From Acidimicrobiaceae bacterium (GTDB lineage Bacteria > Actinomycetota > Acidimicrobiia > Acidimicrobiales > Aldehydirespiratoraceae), in the NCBI GenBank assembly GCA_028820455.1, contig JAPPJC010000034.1, forward strand, positions 1-34,157: a DNA stretch of 34,157 bases, given 5' to 3'. Below are positions 8,778 to 16,744 of this stretch, one piece after another. Under the pieces are notes generated by a model. That model searched no databases. It was given only the letters and a program-made list of their open reading frames with translations, and was not told where the DNA came from. Numbering within the stretch: the stretch's first letter is position 1; each line of letters begins with the position of its first letter. A program made the position numbers and the translations under genes.

Positions 8778-9524
8778 GTGAGTGGTCACAGCAAATGGTC
8801 AACCATCAAACACAAGAAAAGTCAAACGGATGCTAGAAGGGGCAAACTCTTCGCCAAGTTGATCAAACAGGTGGAAGTAGCAGCTCGTGAAGGTGGCGGT
8901 GATCCTGATTCCAACCCGACATTGCGCACCATGTACCAGAAAGCCCGAGACAATTCTGTGCCTTTGGACACGATCGAACGGGCTATCAAGCGGGGCACCG
9001 GAGAGCTTGAAGGCGTGAACTATGTGCCTGTGTCTTACGAAGCTTACGCCCCTGCAGGGGTGGCACTCTACATAGAATGCCTCACTGATAACCGCAACCG
9101 CACTGGCAGTGATGTGCGCAGTACGCTAACCCGGGCGGGTGGTTCCCTTGCCCAGCCCGGTTCGGTTTCATGGCAGTTTGAACGCAAAGGCCTTTTGAAT
9201 GTGAAGGCCACAGTCGATGAAGATGAGCTGATGGTGGTGGCCATAGACACCGGTGCTGAAGATATCGTCAAATCCGAGGAAGCGTTCAGAGTGATCACTG
9301 AGGCCACTGAACTACATCTTGTACGCCAAGCTTTAGAGGATGCCGGCATCCCGTTTGACAGTGCCGATGTGGTCATGCAACCTACCACTACCGTAGTGAT
9401 CTCAGATGTTGCGACAGCTAAACAGATAGTGCAGCTGATGGACGCACTCGACAATCTCGATGATGTGCAAGAGGTGTACGCCAATTTCGATATCAGTGAC
9501 GAATTATTGGACTCGCTGGCTTAA
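8778..9524 (+). CDS. yebC: YebC/PmpR-family DNA-binding transcriptional regulator
   Basis: 248 residues. It begins with the family signature (M)SGHSKWSTIKHKK and shows the conserved segments DARRGKLFAKLIKQVEVAAREGGGDP and NRTGSDVRSTLTRAGG. The family has roles in transcription control and, for some members, in relief of ribosome stalling. The track ORF starts at TTG 8754, but GTG 8778 places SGHSKW at residues 2-7 exactly as in homologues, so it is preferred. There is no strong Shine-Dalgarno site. It heads the ruvCAB cluster, the standard arrangement. A weak copy of its last codons lies 72 bp downstream (see findings). Confidence 0.95.
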   Translation: MSGHSKWSTIKHKKSQTDARRGKLFAKLIKQVEVAAREGGGDPDSNPTLRTMYQKARDNSVPLDTIERAIKRGTGELEGVNYVPVSYEAYAPAGVALYIECLTDNRNRTGSDVRSTLTRAGGSLAQPGSVSWQFERKGLLNVKATVDEDELMVVAIDTGAEDIVKSEEAFRVITEATELHLVRQALEDAGIPFDSADVVMQPTTTVVISDVATAKQIVQLMDALDNLDDVQEVYANFDISDELLDSLA

Positions 9525-9599
9525 CTTGGGCTCCCTGACTTCAGTCATTCCAGGAATGGGTCGGTTCGACGGGTGGCATTGGAATCACTGGCTTGACCA

Positions 9600-10097
9600 A
9601 TGCTAGTGTTGGGGATAGATCCAGGCCTTTCTCGCTGTGGTTATAGTGCTATATTACAAGGCAGTCAGCCCCGTGCTATGGCGGCAGGCGTGATAACCAC
9701 GGACGCTCAGGCTGAGACACCTATCCGTTTAGCGGAGCTGCAAACGGAAATCCGAGACTTTATCGGCGAGCTGCAACCTGAGGTAGTAGCAGTGGAACGG
9801 TTGCTGTTCCAACATAACATCCGCACTGCTGTGTCTGTGGCCCAGGCTATGGGGGTAGTCATGGCTGAAGCTGTTGCTGCGGGTTGTGCGGTATTTGAGT
9901 ATTCTCCCAATGAAGTGAAACTGGCAGTAGCGGGTTATGGGAGTGCTGGCAAAGAAGAGGTAGCGGTTATGGTCAAGCACTTGCTTGCTTTGAAGCATCA
10001 GCTGCGTCCGGCTGATGCCGCTGATGCTGCGGCGGTGGCTCTTTGTCACCTGGCGCGACTACCTTCGAGAGTGACACGTTCTAGAGTGACACGTTAG
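9600..10097 (+). CDS. ruvC: Crossover junction endodeoxyribonuclease RuvC
   Basis: 165 residues, typical RuvC length. It resolves Holliday junctions by paired incisions, working with RuvAB, whose genes follow. The four catalytic acidic residues are all visible: D7 in GIDPGLSRCGY, E66 in VAVERLLFQ, and D139 and D142 in PADAADA. The dimer/DNA-binding helix region QHNIRTAVSVAQAMGVV is conserved. ATG at 9600 has no clear ribosome site. The C-terminus ends in a duplicated pentapeptide SRVTR-SRVTR caused by a 15-bp tandem duplication, so the ancestral protein was probably five residues shorter. A 103-bp spacer separates it from ruvA. Confidence 0.97.
   Translation: MLVLGIDPGLSRCGYSAILQGSQPRAMAAGVITTDAQAETPIRLAELQTEIRDFIGELQPEVVAVERLLFQHNIRTAVSVAQAMGVVMAEAVAAGCAVFEYSPNEVKLAVAGYGSAGKEEVAVMVKHLLALKHQLRPADAADAAAVALCHLARLPSRVTRSRVTR
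10068..10095. repeat. 15-bp-period tandem duplication at the ruvC 3' end
   Basis: AGAGTGACACGTT occurs at 10068-10080 and 10083-10095; the second copy runs directly into the TAG stop. It adds five codons in frame. GGTTATG then recurs several times in the next 60 bp. Confidence 0.9.
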
Positions 10098-10200
10098 GTT
10101 ATGCACAATCGGTTATGCTCATGGGGTTATGTTGAGTTATGTTGCGAATGGATAGTCGGTCAGGTTCGACTGGTCGGCCAGGTGTCGAGGGTGTTTTAAC

Positions 10201-10866
10201 GTGAGCGGTTCTGTGATTGGTTCTTTACGGGGTTCACTGTTGGCTCGTACTGTTGTTCCTGGGAGCCAACCTTCAGTTGAGCTGTTGTTAGAGGTGAACG
10301 GGGTTGGCTATCGGGTGCGCACCACTTCAGCCGTGGTTGCTGGGATCGGTGCTGAAGGTTCAGAAGTTTTCGTCTACATCTATCATGTAGTGCGCGAGGA
10401 TTCAGAAATGTTTTATGGTTTCGCAACGGATGCTGACCGCCGCATCTTTGAAGCACTGATTAGTGTCCATAGCGTGGGACCAGCGTTGGCATTGTCGGTA
10501 TTGGAAACACTCACCGCCGAAGCATTACACCGCGCGGTGGTTTTAAGTGATGCTGACACTATCTGTCAGGTGAAAGGGATAGGAAACAAAACGGCAAAAC
10601 GTCTTATCATGGAGCTAAAATCAAAACTTGAGCTGCCTGAGGATACAGTCTCTGCAACTGCCGACAACTGGGAGTCTGAACCCGTGAACAGTCTTAAATC
10701 CGATGTGCGCTCAGCTTTGCTAGGTCTTGGTTACAGTCCCAGGGAGATAAATGCGACGATGAACAGATTGCCTGCCATTTTGTTTGAAGAAGGAACAGTT
10801 GAAGGAATATTACGTGAAGCGTTAACTCTGATGACAGAGAACAAATCCTCAATTCAGGTCGAATAG
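10201..10866 (+). CDS. ruvA: Holliday junction branch migration protein RuvA
   Basis: 221 residues, slightly longer than typical. Domain I is an OB fold starting IGSLRG, with LEVNGVGYRV. Domain II has two helix-hairpin-helix motifs, VHSVGPALALSVL and VKGIGNKTAKRLI, that contact the DNA junction. The C-terminal domain III (SALLGLGYSPREINATMNRL) binds RuvB. GTG 10201 gives MSGSVIGSLRG; GTG 10213 (MIGSLRG) matches many homologues equally well. It forms the RuvAB branch-migration motor with the next gene, 44 bp downstream. Confidence 0.96.
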   Translation: MSGSVIGSLRGSLLARTVVPGSQPSVELLLEVNGVGYRVRTTSAVVAGIGAEGSEVFVYIYHVVREDSEMFYGFATDADRRIFEALISVHSVGPALALSVLETLTAEALHRAVVLSDADTICQVKGIGNKTAKRLIMELKSKLELPEDTVSATADNWESEPVNSLKSDVRSALLGLGYSPREINATMNRLPAILFEEGTVEGILREALTLMTENKSSIQVE

Positions 10867-10910
10867 ACCGGTAGTAGCATGGTTTCAAACAAAGGCTAGT
10901 CGGTGTCATC

Positions 10911-12053
10911 GTGACTCGTAAGGAAACGCTATCCGCTGCTCAAGCAGGCCGTTCAGCTGAGCTGACAGGTGCCGAAGAGTCAGGCAGTCGAGCTCGGAAA
11001 GAAGAGGTCGCAGAAGCTGCAGATGAGGTTGAATTGCTTTCGGGTTCACCTCAATCGGTGGACGGTATCTCCGAAGCGAGCCTAAGACCACGTTCATTGG
11101 ACGGATTCGTTGGTCAAACTGAGCTGAAATCCCACCTGGAAGTAATGCTTGGCGCAGCCTGCCAACGTCAGGAACCGGTCGACCACCTGCTGCTTGCGGG
11201 TCCTCCTGGTTTGGGTAAGACAACGATGGCTCACATAGTTGCGAATGAGCTGAAAGTCGAGTGTCAGGTTACTTCTGGTCCCGCCTTGGAACGGACAGGT
11301 GATCTTGCTGCGATGCTCACGAAACTATCCGAAGGGGCTGTGCTGTTCATAGATGAGATTCATCGTCTTCCACGGCCGGTTGAAGAAGTGTTATATCCGG
11401 CGATGGAAGATTTTCGGATAGACATAGTGCTCGGTAAAGGCCCAGCCGCTCGTTCCATATCGTTGGAGTTGGCCCCTTTCACACTGGTAGGTGCCACAAC
11501 TCGCACCGGGCTCATAACAGGCCCTCTGCGTGACCGTTTCGGGCTGGTGGCTCGCTTCGACCTTTACAATCATGAAGACCTGACTCAAATTGTGAAACGC
11601 ACTGCCGGCATTCTCGGTGTGCCTGTTACTGCTAATGGTGCAACTGAAATTGCCCGCAGAGCTCGTGGCACCCCTCGGATCGCCAACCGGCTCCTGCGTC
11701 AGGTGCGAGACTTCGCTGAGATGCACAGAGAAGGATACATAAATGCTCAAGTAGCTGCTGATGGCCTGGCCTTTTTCAGTGTTGACGACTTAGGGCTCGA
11801 TCGCCCTTCAAGGGCTGTATTAGAAGCTTTATGCGCCAAGTTCAGAGGCGGCCCTGTGGGTCGTTCCACTCTGGCGATTGCTGTTAGTGAACCCGTTGAA
11901 ACTTTAGAGGATGTTTATGAACCGTTCCTGATACAGCAGGGGTTGCTGATACGAACACCTCGAGGCCGGGTGGCCACGAAAGCTTCATGGGTCCATTTGG
12001 GCTTGGAACCCCCTGCAGATGTTTCAAACCAGCATCCGGAATTGTTTCGTTGA
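10911..12053 (+). CDS. ruvB: Holliday junction ATP-dependent DNA helicase RuvB
   Basis: 380 residues, about 35-45 longer than most RuvB because of an acidic, low-complexity N-terminus (about residues 1-57) before [12 protein letters not shown]. It is the AAA+ motor of branch migration. Walker A is GPPGLGKT (97-104) and Walker [10 protein letters not shown] (about 145-153). The sensor region is [19 protein letters not shown], and the C-terminal winged helix includes [14 protein letters not shown]. The start is GTG 10911; no later start with a better ribosome site is evident, so the extension may be real. Confidence 0.97.
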   Translation: MTRKETLSAAQAGRSAELTGAEESGSRARKEEVAEAADEVELLSGSPQSVDGISEASLRPRSLDGFVGQTELKSHLEVMLGAACQRQEPVDHLLLAGPPGLGKTTMAHIVANELKVECQVTSGPALERTGDLAAMLTKLSEGAVLFIDEIHRLPRPVEEVLYPAMEDFRIDIVLGKGPAARSISLELAPFTLVGATTRTGLITGPLRDRFGLVARFDLYNHEDLTQIVKRTAGILGVPVTANGATEIARRARGTPRIANRLLRQVRDFAEMHREGYINAQVAADGLAFFSVDDLGLDRPSRAVLEALCAKFRGGPVGRSTLAIAVSEPVETLEDVYEPFLIQQGLLIRTPRGRVATKASWVHLGLEPPADVSNQHPELFR

Positions 12054-12077
12054 TCAGACCAGCGGGATGCGACACCT

Positions 12078-13145
12078 GTGCGAATAGAAGAACTCGATTA
12101 CGATCTACCCGCTGAAGCCATAGCTCAATCACCTTTAGCTGACCGGGATCAGGCACGGCTGTTAGTGGATCTGGGAGACGGTATAGCGCATCGCCGTGTG
12201 TGTGATTTGACTGGTTTTGTTGAAGCTGGGGATGTGATAGTGGTAAACGACACGCGAGTGATGCCGGCACGGCTTCGTTTGCAGCGTTCGACGGGAGGGA
12301 AGGTCGAAGTACTACTTCTCGAGCATCGCTACAACGCAACGTGGGAAGCCTTGGTAAAGCCCGGTAGGCGTTTGAAGCGGGGGGAGGTCTTAGGTTTCGC
12401 TGCTGAAGCCGATGTTCGGAGAACTGCGATCAGTATGACTGATGGTGCTGAATTCGAAGTAGAAGTCGGCGATGATTTAGGCCAGGGACGCCGAATCGTC
12501 AAATTCCTATCGCAGCCCGTAAAACAAGATGCCATGTTCGAGTTGTTGGATGTTGTGGGGGAGGTTCCTCTTCCGCCATACATCACTGAACCTCTTGAAG
12601 ATTCAAAACGTTATCAGACTGTTTTCAGTCGTAGGCCCGTGTCTGCGGCTGCACCTACCGCCGGTTTGCATCTCACTGAAGAATTGCTGAGTCGTATCCG
12701 TGCTAAAGGGGCTGAAGTCGCCACGGTAGAACTGGCGATAGGTCTTGACACATTCCGGCCTATCACCGCAGAAAGCATCGAAGATCATGTCATGCACACC
12801 GAATACTATCGTATACCGGCTTCCACCGCTGAACTATTGCCATCCGCACTCCGAGTGATAGCTGTTGGCACCACCGTAGTGAGAACCTTGGAAACCTTTG
12901 CTTCAACGGGAATCCTCGAAGGCCGTTCGGAGTTGTTCATACGCCGTCCTTTTGAATGGCGGACTGTCGACCTTTTGATGACTAACTTCCATATGCCTCG
13001 ATCGAGTCTGCTCTGTTTGATCGATGCTTTTGTCGGCCTTCGCTGGCGTGACCTCTACTCGGAGGCTTTATCCGCCGGCTATCGTTTTTTGTCTTTCGGT
13101 GATGCCATGCTGCTAACTAGGCGTATCAGTGATTCGAGGACATGA
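12078..13145 (+). CDS. queA: S-adenosylmethionine:tRNA ribosyltransferase-isomerase
   Basis: 355 residues. QueA transfers the ribosyl part of SAM to preQ1 in tRNA to make epoxyqueuosine, the step after Tgt. Family blocks are present in order: YDLPAEAIAQSPL, VVNDTRVMPARL, GEVPLPPYI, APTAGLHLTEEL, VIAVGTTVVRTLE, TNFHMPRSSLL and YRFLSFGDAML. The usually conserved LHVGxGTF block reads LAIGLDTF (219-226), with His replaced by Ala. GTG 12078 is the start; GCGGGA lies about 12 nt upstream. The stop overlaps the tgt start in ATGA, implying translational coupling. Neither preQ1 synthesis genes nor queG/queH are in the window. Confidence 0.94.
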   Translation: MRIEELDYDLPAEAIAQSPLADRDQARLLVDLGDGIAHRRVCDLTGFVEAGDVIVVNDTRVMPARLRLQRSTGGKVEVLLLEHRYNATWEALVKPGRRLKRGEVLGFAAEADVRRTAISMTDGAEFEVEVGDDLGQGRRIVKFLSQPVKQDAMFELLDVVGEVPLPPYITEPLEDSKRYQTVFSRRPVSAAAPTAGLHLTEELLSRIRAKGAEVATVELAIGLDTFRPITAESIEDHVMHTEYYRIPASTAELLPSALRVIAVGTTVVRTLETFASTGILEGRSELFIRRPFEWRTVDLLMTNFHMPRSSLLCLIDAFVGLRWRDLYSEALSAGYRFLSFGDAMLLTRRISDSRT

Positions 13146-14248
13146 AAGCTGTCTTTACCCCGGATGCTTGTGACGGGCAGGCTCGTGCTGGTCAGGTCCA
13201 CACGGCTAGGGGATCTTTCGAGACGCCTTGTTTTATGCCAGTCGGCACCCGTGGGGCAGTTCGCCTTCTTGATTCAAAAGACTTGGAAGGTTTAGGCGTT
13301 GAAGTGATTCTCGCTAATACCTATCATCTGATGTTACGCCCAGGGGTGGATGTGGTAGCTGATCTCGGGGGTATACATGAGTTCGCAGGCTGGTCCGGTC
13401 ATATGCTCACAGATTCTGGTGGCTATCAAGTGTTTTCGCTGGGAGCGGATGTAGATGATGGTGGGGCGGTTTTCAGGTCCGTGTACGATGGCTCTAGTTG
13501 TCGTATCACGCCTGAAGATGCGGTGGCCAAGCAGTCGCTTATAGGTGCTGACATGACTATGGTGCTTGACATTTGTCCGTCAGCTCGGGTATCGAAAGAA
13601 GCTCATCGCATAGCTGTTGATCGTAGTGCCGCTTGGGCTCAGCGTGCTCGCGATGCTTTCCAGTCCTCGGCTAGTTCTGAGGCGCAGTGCCAGTTTGGCA
13701 TTGTACAGGGAGGTACGCATTCCGATTTGCGTTTGGAGTCGGCTTCACGCACTGTGGATATAGGTTTCGACGGTTATGCTGTGGGTGGCTTATCCGTGGG
13801 TGAAGAACGTGCAGACATGTTTGAAGCTCTTGATGTGGCTATGAGTGTTCTGCCGGAGGATCAGCCCCGCTATTTTATGGGGCTTGGCGATCCGGCTGGG
13901 ATCGTGGAAGCTGTGAGCAGAGGAGTGGATATGTTCGACTGTGTTTTTCCTACTCGCCTGGCTCGTCACGGTACAGTCCTCAGCAGCACGGGCCGTTATA
14001 ACCTTGATCAAGCTTCTCACGCCAACAGCAGTGAGCCGTTAGACCCTTTTTTCCCCGATGGCCCAGCAGGCCGATATTCCAAAGGATATCTGCGTCATTT
14101 GCTGACGGTTAAAGAACCAACAGCAGGCCGTCTGTTGACTCTACACAACCTTGCCTGGTTGTTGCGTTTCATGCAACGAATCCGTGCATCGATCCGTGCA
14201 GGAAACTTCACTGAGATACGTGAACAGGTCGACAGAGTGTGGGCTTGA
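13142..14248 (+). CDS. tgt: tRNA-guanine transglycosylase lacking the zinc-binding cysteines
   Basis: 368 residues, full length. Tgt swaps G34 for preQ1 in tRNAs with GUN anticodons. Catalytic and base-binding residues look intact: D91 in LTDSGGYQVFSL, D143 in VLDICPSA, Q189 in FGIVQG, the GYAVGGLSVGE loop and the nucleophile D266 in DMFDCVFPTR. The zinc site is not intact. Where the family has DPxCxCxxCxxYS, this protein has DPFFPDGPAGRYS (301-313): same length, all three Cys gone, while the downstream His (H335, LLTLHNL) remains. The preceding IRNAR block is also changed (LDQAS). The nucleotides show no frameshift that would restore Cys. It overlaps queA by 4 nt. Confidence 0.92.
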   Translation: MKAVFTPDACDGQARAGQVHTARGSFETPCFMPVGTRGAVRLLDSKDLEGLGVEVILANTYHLMLRPGVDVVADLGGIHEFAGWSGHMLTDSGGYQVFSLGADVDDGGAVFRSVYDGSSCRITPEDAVAKQSLIGADMTMVLDICPSARVSKEAHRIAVDRSAAWAQRARDAFQSSASSEAQCQFGIVQGGTHSDLRLESASRTVDIGFDGYAVGGLSVGEERADMFEALDVAMSVLPEDQPRYFMGLGDPAGIVEAVSRGVDMFDCVFPTRLARHGTVLSSTGRYNLDQASHANSSEPLDPFFPDGPAGRYSKGYLRHLLTVKEPTAGRLLTLHNLAWLLRFMQRIRASIRAGNFTEIREQVDRVWA

Positions 14249-14315
14249 AGAGTCCGATAAGTTTATGGGTTTGATGTTTGTTGGCGAGTCTGGTTTATTC
14301 GGCCTAGTTTGACTC

Positions 14316-14321
14316 TAGAAT
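14316..14321 (+). promoter_or_regulatory. Possible -10 element for leaderless yajC transcription
   Basis: TAGAAT lies exactly 7 nt upstream of the yajC GTG (14329). That is the spacing expected when transcription starts at the first base of the start codon, and no Shine-Dalgarno sequence is present. No good -35 is seen. Confidence 0.3.
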
Positions 14322-14328
14322 TAACGCC

Positions 14329-14703
14329 GTGGATCCTTTCACTATTATATTTTTCGCCCTTCTTATTTTGCTGTATTTCGCTGTTCTGCGTCCGCAGCAG
14401 AAACGCGAGCGTGAGCATAGAGCATTAATGGAGTCACTGCAGGAAGGAGATGAAGTAATAACCAGTTCCGGTGTTCATGGAGCAGTATTGGAAGTCGACG
14501 ACAACATCGTCTGGCTTGAGGTGGCACCCGAGGTGGAATTGAAGCTACTCAAGAGTTCTGTTGCCAGTCGCATATCAGAAGACGAAGAAGACGAAGACAC
14601 TGAAGAACTTGCTGATGCCCATACTTCTGATCCTCATGCAGATGAAGAAGACCATACTTCTGATCCTCATGCAGATGAAGAAGACAAGACAAAGCCAAGC
14701 TAA
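14329..14703 (+). CDS. yajC: Preprotein translocase subunit YajC
   Basis: 124 residues. There is one N-terminal membrane helix (about residues 3-20, FTIIFFALLILLYFAVL), then the signature RPQQKREREH and the small cytosolic beta domain (GDEVITSSGVHGAV). It is an accessory of SecDF at the Sec translocon, and secD/secF follow. The C-terminal tail is very acidic and contains an exact 11-residue tandem repeat, HTSDPHADEED twice, encoded by a 33-bp duplication (14620-14685). GTG start; probably leaderless. Confidence 0.93.
   Translation: MDPFTIIFFALLILLYFAVLRPQQKREREHRALMESLQEGDEVITSSGVHGAVLEVDDNIVWLEVAPEVELKLLKSSVASRISEDEEDEDTEELADAHTSDPHADEEDHTSDPHADEEDKTKPS
14620..14685. repeat. 33-bp exact tandem repeat in yajC
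   Basis: Copies at 14620-14652 and 14653-14685 are identical, in frame, and encode HTSDPHADEED. Exact identity suggests a recent event or ongoing copy-number change. Confidence 0.95.
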
Positions 14704-15106
14704 CCGACAAGCTAGTCATAGGCACTACTGGCTACATAGCCAAACGAATACTCATATGGTCGAGCTTGATCCTAGGAGGTTGTAGCTACGCAGTGTTTGC
14801 AGGTTTGGGCGGTTGTAGTCACTTATAGTGAAGAAAGGACGAAAGACTGAATGATTGAAGTAGCTGTAGAAGTGGCTATGGACGCGTTGAGCGCTATAGC
14901 CATATTCATAAAGAAGTGTTTTAAGAAAAGCAATAGGCAAGGCAAAGAACAAGACAGTAGAACTTGAGTGTGGATGGATGGCTTATGGGTGAACTTTGTA
15001 GGCAAGGTGGCTAGTAGTGCGTGTGAGTGGTTCTTGCTTGGCAGGTAGTACGTGTCTCTAGGGTGTACTGGTACTGGCGAGCTTTGTTCCTTCTGGTATT
15101 TGTAGC
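14704..15106 (+). other. 403-bp yajC-secD spacer
   Basis: Unusually long for a yajC-secD junction. It holds one plausible 38-codon ORF (listed separately) and an AGGAGGT at 14774-14780 not followed by a useful ORF (TTG-TAG, or an 11-codon GTG frame). No hairpin with a T-tract was found. Confidence 0.5.
14851..14967 (+). CDS. Possible 38-residue small protein between yajC and secD
   Basis: Too short for the ORF track. ATG 14851 is preceded by AAAGGA about 11 nt upstream. The product begins MIEVAVEVAMDALSAIAIFI, a hydrophobic, potentially amphipathic helix, and ends in a short hydrophilic, lysine-rich tail (KKCFKKSNRQGKEQ). The shape fits a small membrane-associated protein, and its place inside the sec cluster is suggestive. 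I do not recognise a family; it could be chance. Confidence 0.3.
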   Translation: MIEVAVEVAMDALSAIAIFIKKCFKKSNRQGKEQDSRT

Positions 15107-16546
15107 GTGCGTCGTAGAGCGGTCAATCTTGTTCATGCCATAGGGATTGTCACTATTGCTGTGACAGGTGTCCTCTACACTCTTATTGCTGGTAATACGC
15201 CATTGCTCGGTCTTGACCTCCAAGGCGGAGCTAGTGTGGTTTTGCAACCTACACGTTCTGCTAGTCAAGAAGAACTCGACATATCAGTCGAAATAATACG
15301 CAACCGTGTTGACGCTCTTGGTGTGGCTGAACCGGAGATCAGCACGCAAGGTGGCAACATATTAGTGCAACTGCCAGGAGTGGAGGATCAGCAGCGAGCG
15401 ATTGATTTGGTAGGACAGACTGCGGAGTTGAGGTTTCGCCCTGTAATCGAAGAGCTCCCAGAGATGCTCTATCAAAGAGACAGAGAAACCAAGGATTTAG
15501 ATAGATTTTTTTTAACTGATACGTCTACCGATGCTATCACTGCTGACAGTGAGGCAGTGCTAGCAGATTATGGTGACGATCGCAGTGTATTGATCCGCTA
15601 TATCGTGGGCCCCAGCAGCTTGACAGGCGATGCTTTAGAATCGGCTCAGGCATTGTATTCTCTAGTCGATGGTTGGCATGTCCTTTTAACTTTCAAAAGG
15701 GGGCCTGTGGGTATCGACGGTTTCAACGAGTTGAGCAGTATCTGCTACCACAGGGAAGCCTCCTGTCCCTCTAAGAAGTTGGCTATTGAGATCGACGATG
15801 AGATCATAAGTGCCCCACTGATTCAGAATAATAGCAGTTCTTTCATCCCGTTTGAACGTTCCCAGACTAGAATTACCGGCGATTTCAGCGAAGAAGAGGC
15901 CAAGGATTTGGCTTTGGTGCTCAACTACGGGGTTCTTCCTATCGAGCTTGAAGCCCAGCAGAGTCGCATAGTGTCGGCTTCGATAGGCACTGATGCGTTA
16001 AGAGCAGGTGTGATTGCCGGCATCATCGGTTTGGTGTTGGTTTCGTTGTATCTGCTTGTTTATTACCGTCTTATGGGTTTTGTGGCTATTGCCAGTCTTG
16101 TTCTTTCCGGTGCGATGCTTTGGACTATTATCGCTTGGTTGGGGGAGCATCAGGGTTTGGCGCTTACTTTGGCAGGGGTCACCGGTTTGATTGTCGCGAT
16201 CGGCGTGTCGGTCGATTCGAATGTTGTGTACTTTGAGCATCTCAAGGAGGATATACGTTCAGGGCGTAGTGTACGCTCGTCTGCTGGTCGAGCCTTTACA
16301 ACGGCTTTTTCCACTATTGTGAAAGCGGATGTGGCGTCGCTGATCGCCGCTGTGGTTCTTTACGTGTTAACAGTGGGCCAAGTCAGGGGATTCGCTTTCT
16401 ATCTTGGACTGGCTACTGTTCTTGATCTGGTGGCTTCTTATTTTTTCATGGGTCCTCTTATCAGTTTGATTGCCCACAACCAGAAGTTGCGACGCCATTT
16501 AAGCTGGTTTGGCGTTGCTGTACCGGTCGGGCAGGCCACTAAGTAA
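15107..16546 (+). CDS. secD: Protein translocase subunit SecD
   Basis: 479 residues. SecD with SecF uses the proton-motive force to help pull proteins through SecYEG. There is an N-terminal membrane helix (about 7-28), the conserved LGLDLQGGASVVLQP, a periplasmic P1 region with IRNRVDALGVAEPEI, and five C-terminal helices including GVSVDSNVVYFEHLKEDIRSGRS and AFTTAFSTIVKADVASL. GTG 15107 gives MRRRAVNLVHAIG, a sensible basic N-in end. secF follows after nearly 200 bp, more than the near-contiguous spacing usual for this pair. Confidence 0.96.
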   Translation: MRRRAVNLVHAIGIVTIAVTGVLYTLIAGNTPLLGLDLQGGASVVLQPTRSASQEELDISVEIIRNRVDALGVAEPEISTQGGNILVQLPGVEDQQRAIDLVGQTAELRFRPVIEELPEMLYQRDRETKDLDRFFLTDTSTDAITADSEAVLADYGDDRSVLIRYIVGPSSLTGDALESAQALYSLVDGWHVLLTFKRGPVGIDGFNELSSICYHREASCPSKKLAIEIDDEIISAPLIQNNSSSFIPFERSQTRITGDFSEEEAKDLALVLNYGVLPIELEAQQSRIVSASIGTDALRAGVIAGIIGLVLVSLYLLVYYRLMGFVAIASLVLSGAMLWTIIAWLGEHQGLALTLAGVTGLIVAIGVSVDSNVVYFEHLKEDIRSGRSVRSSAGRAFTTAFSTIVKADVASLIAAVVLYVLTVGQVRGFAFYLGLATVLDLVASYFFMGPLISLIAHNQKLRRHLSWFGVAVPVGQATK

Positions 16547-16744
16547 TCCAGATTGTGTGGTTCCAAGTTCATTATGAGAGTTGACAGTACTGCAAGCACG
16601 GCAAGAGTGGAAGCATGAACACAAGAGTACGACCCACGACCGCACAACCACCGATAATGGCAGTAGCAGACTTTATCACTGGACCCCACACACTGCTGAC
16701 GTTGAAGGGGTTTGGGCACACCTCCACGGGAGTCGAAGCATTCT

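Noticed and set aside
14020-14090. A frameshift in tgt as the reason for missing cysteines
   Set aside because: Other frames across the region do not yield a CxCxxC pattern, and the flanking family motifs are in the same frame with normal spacing.
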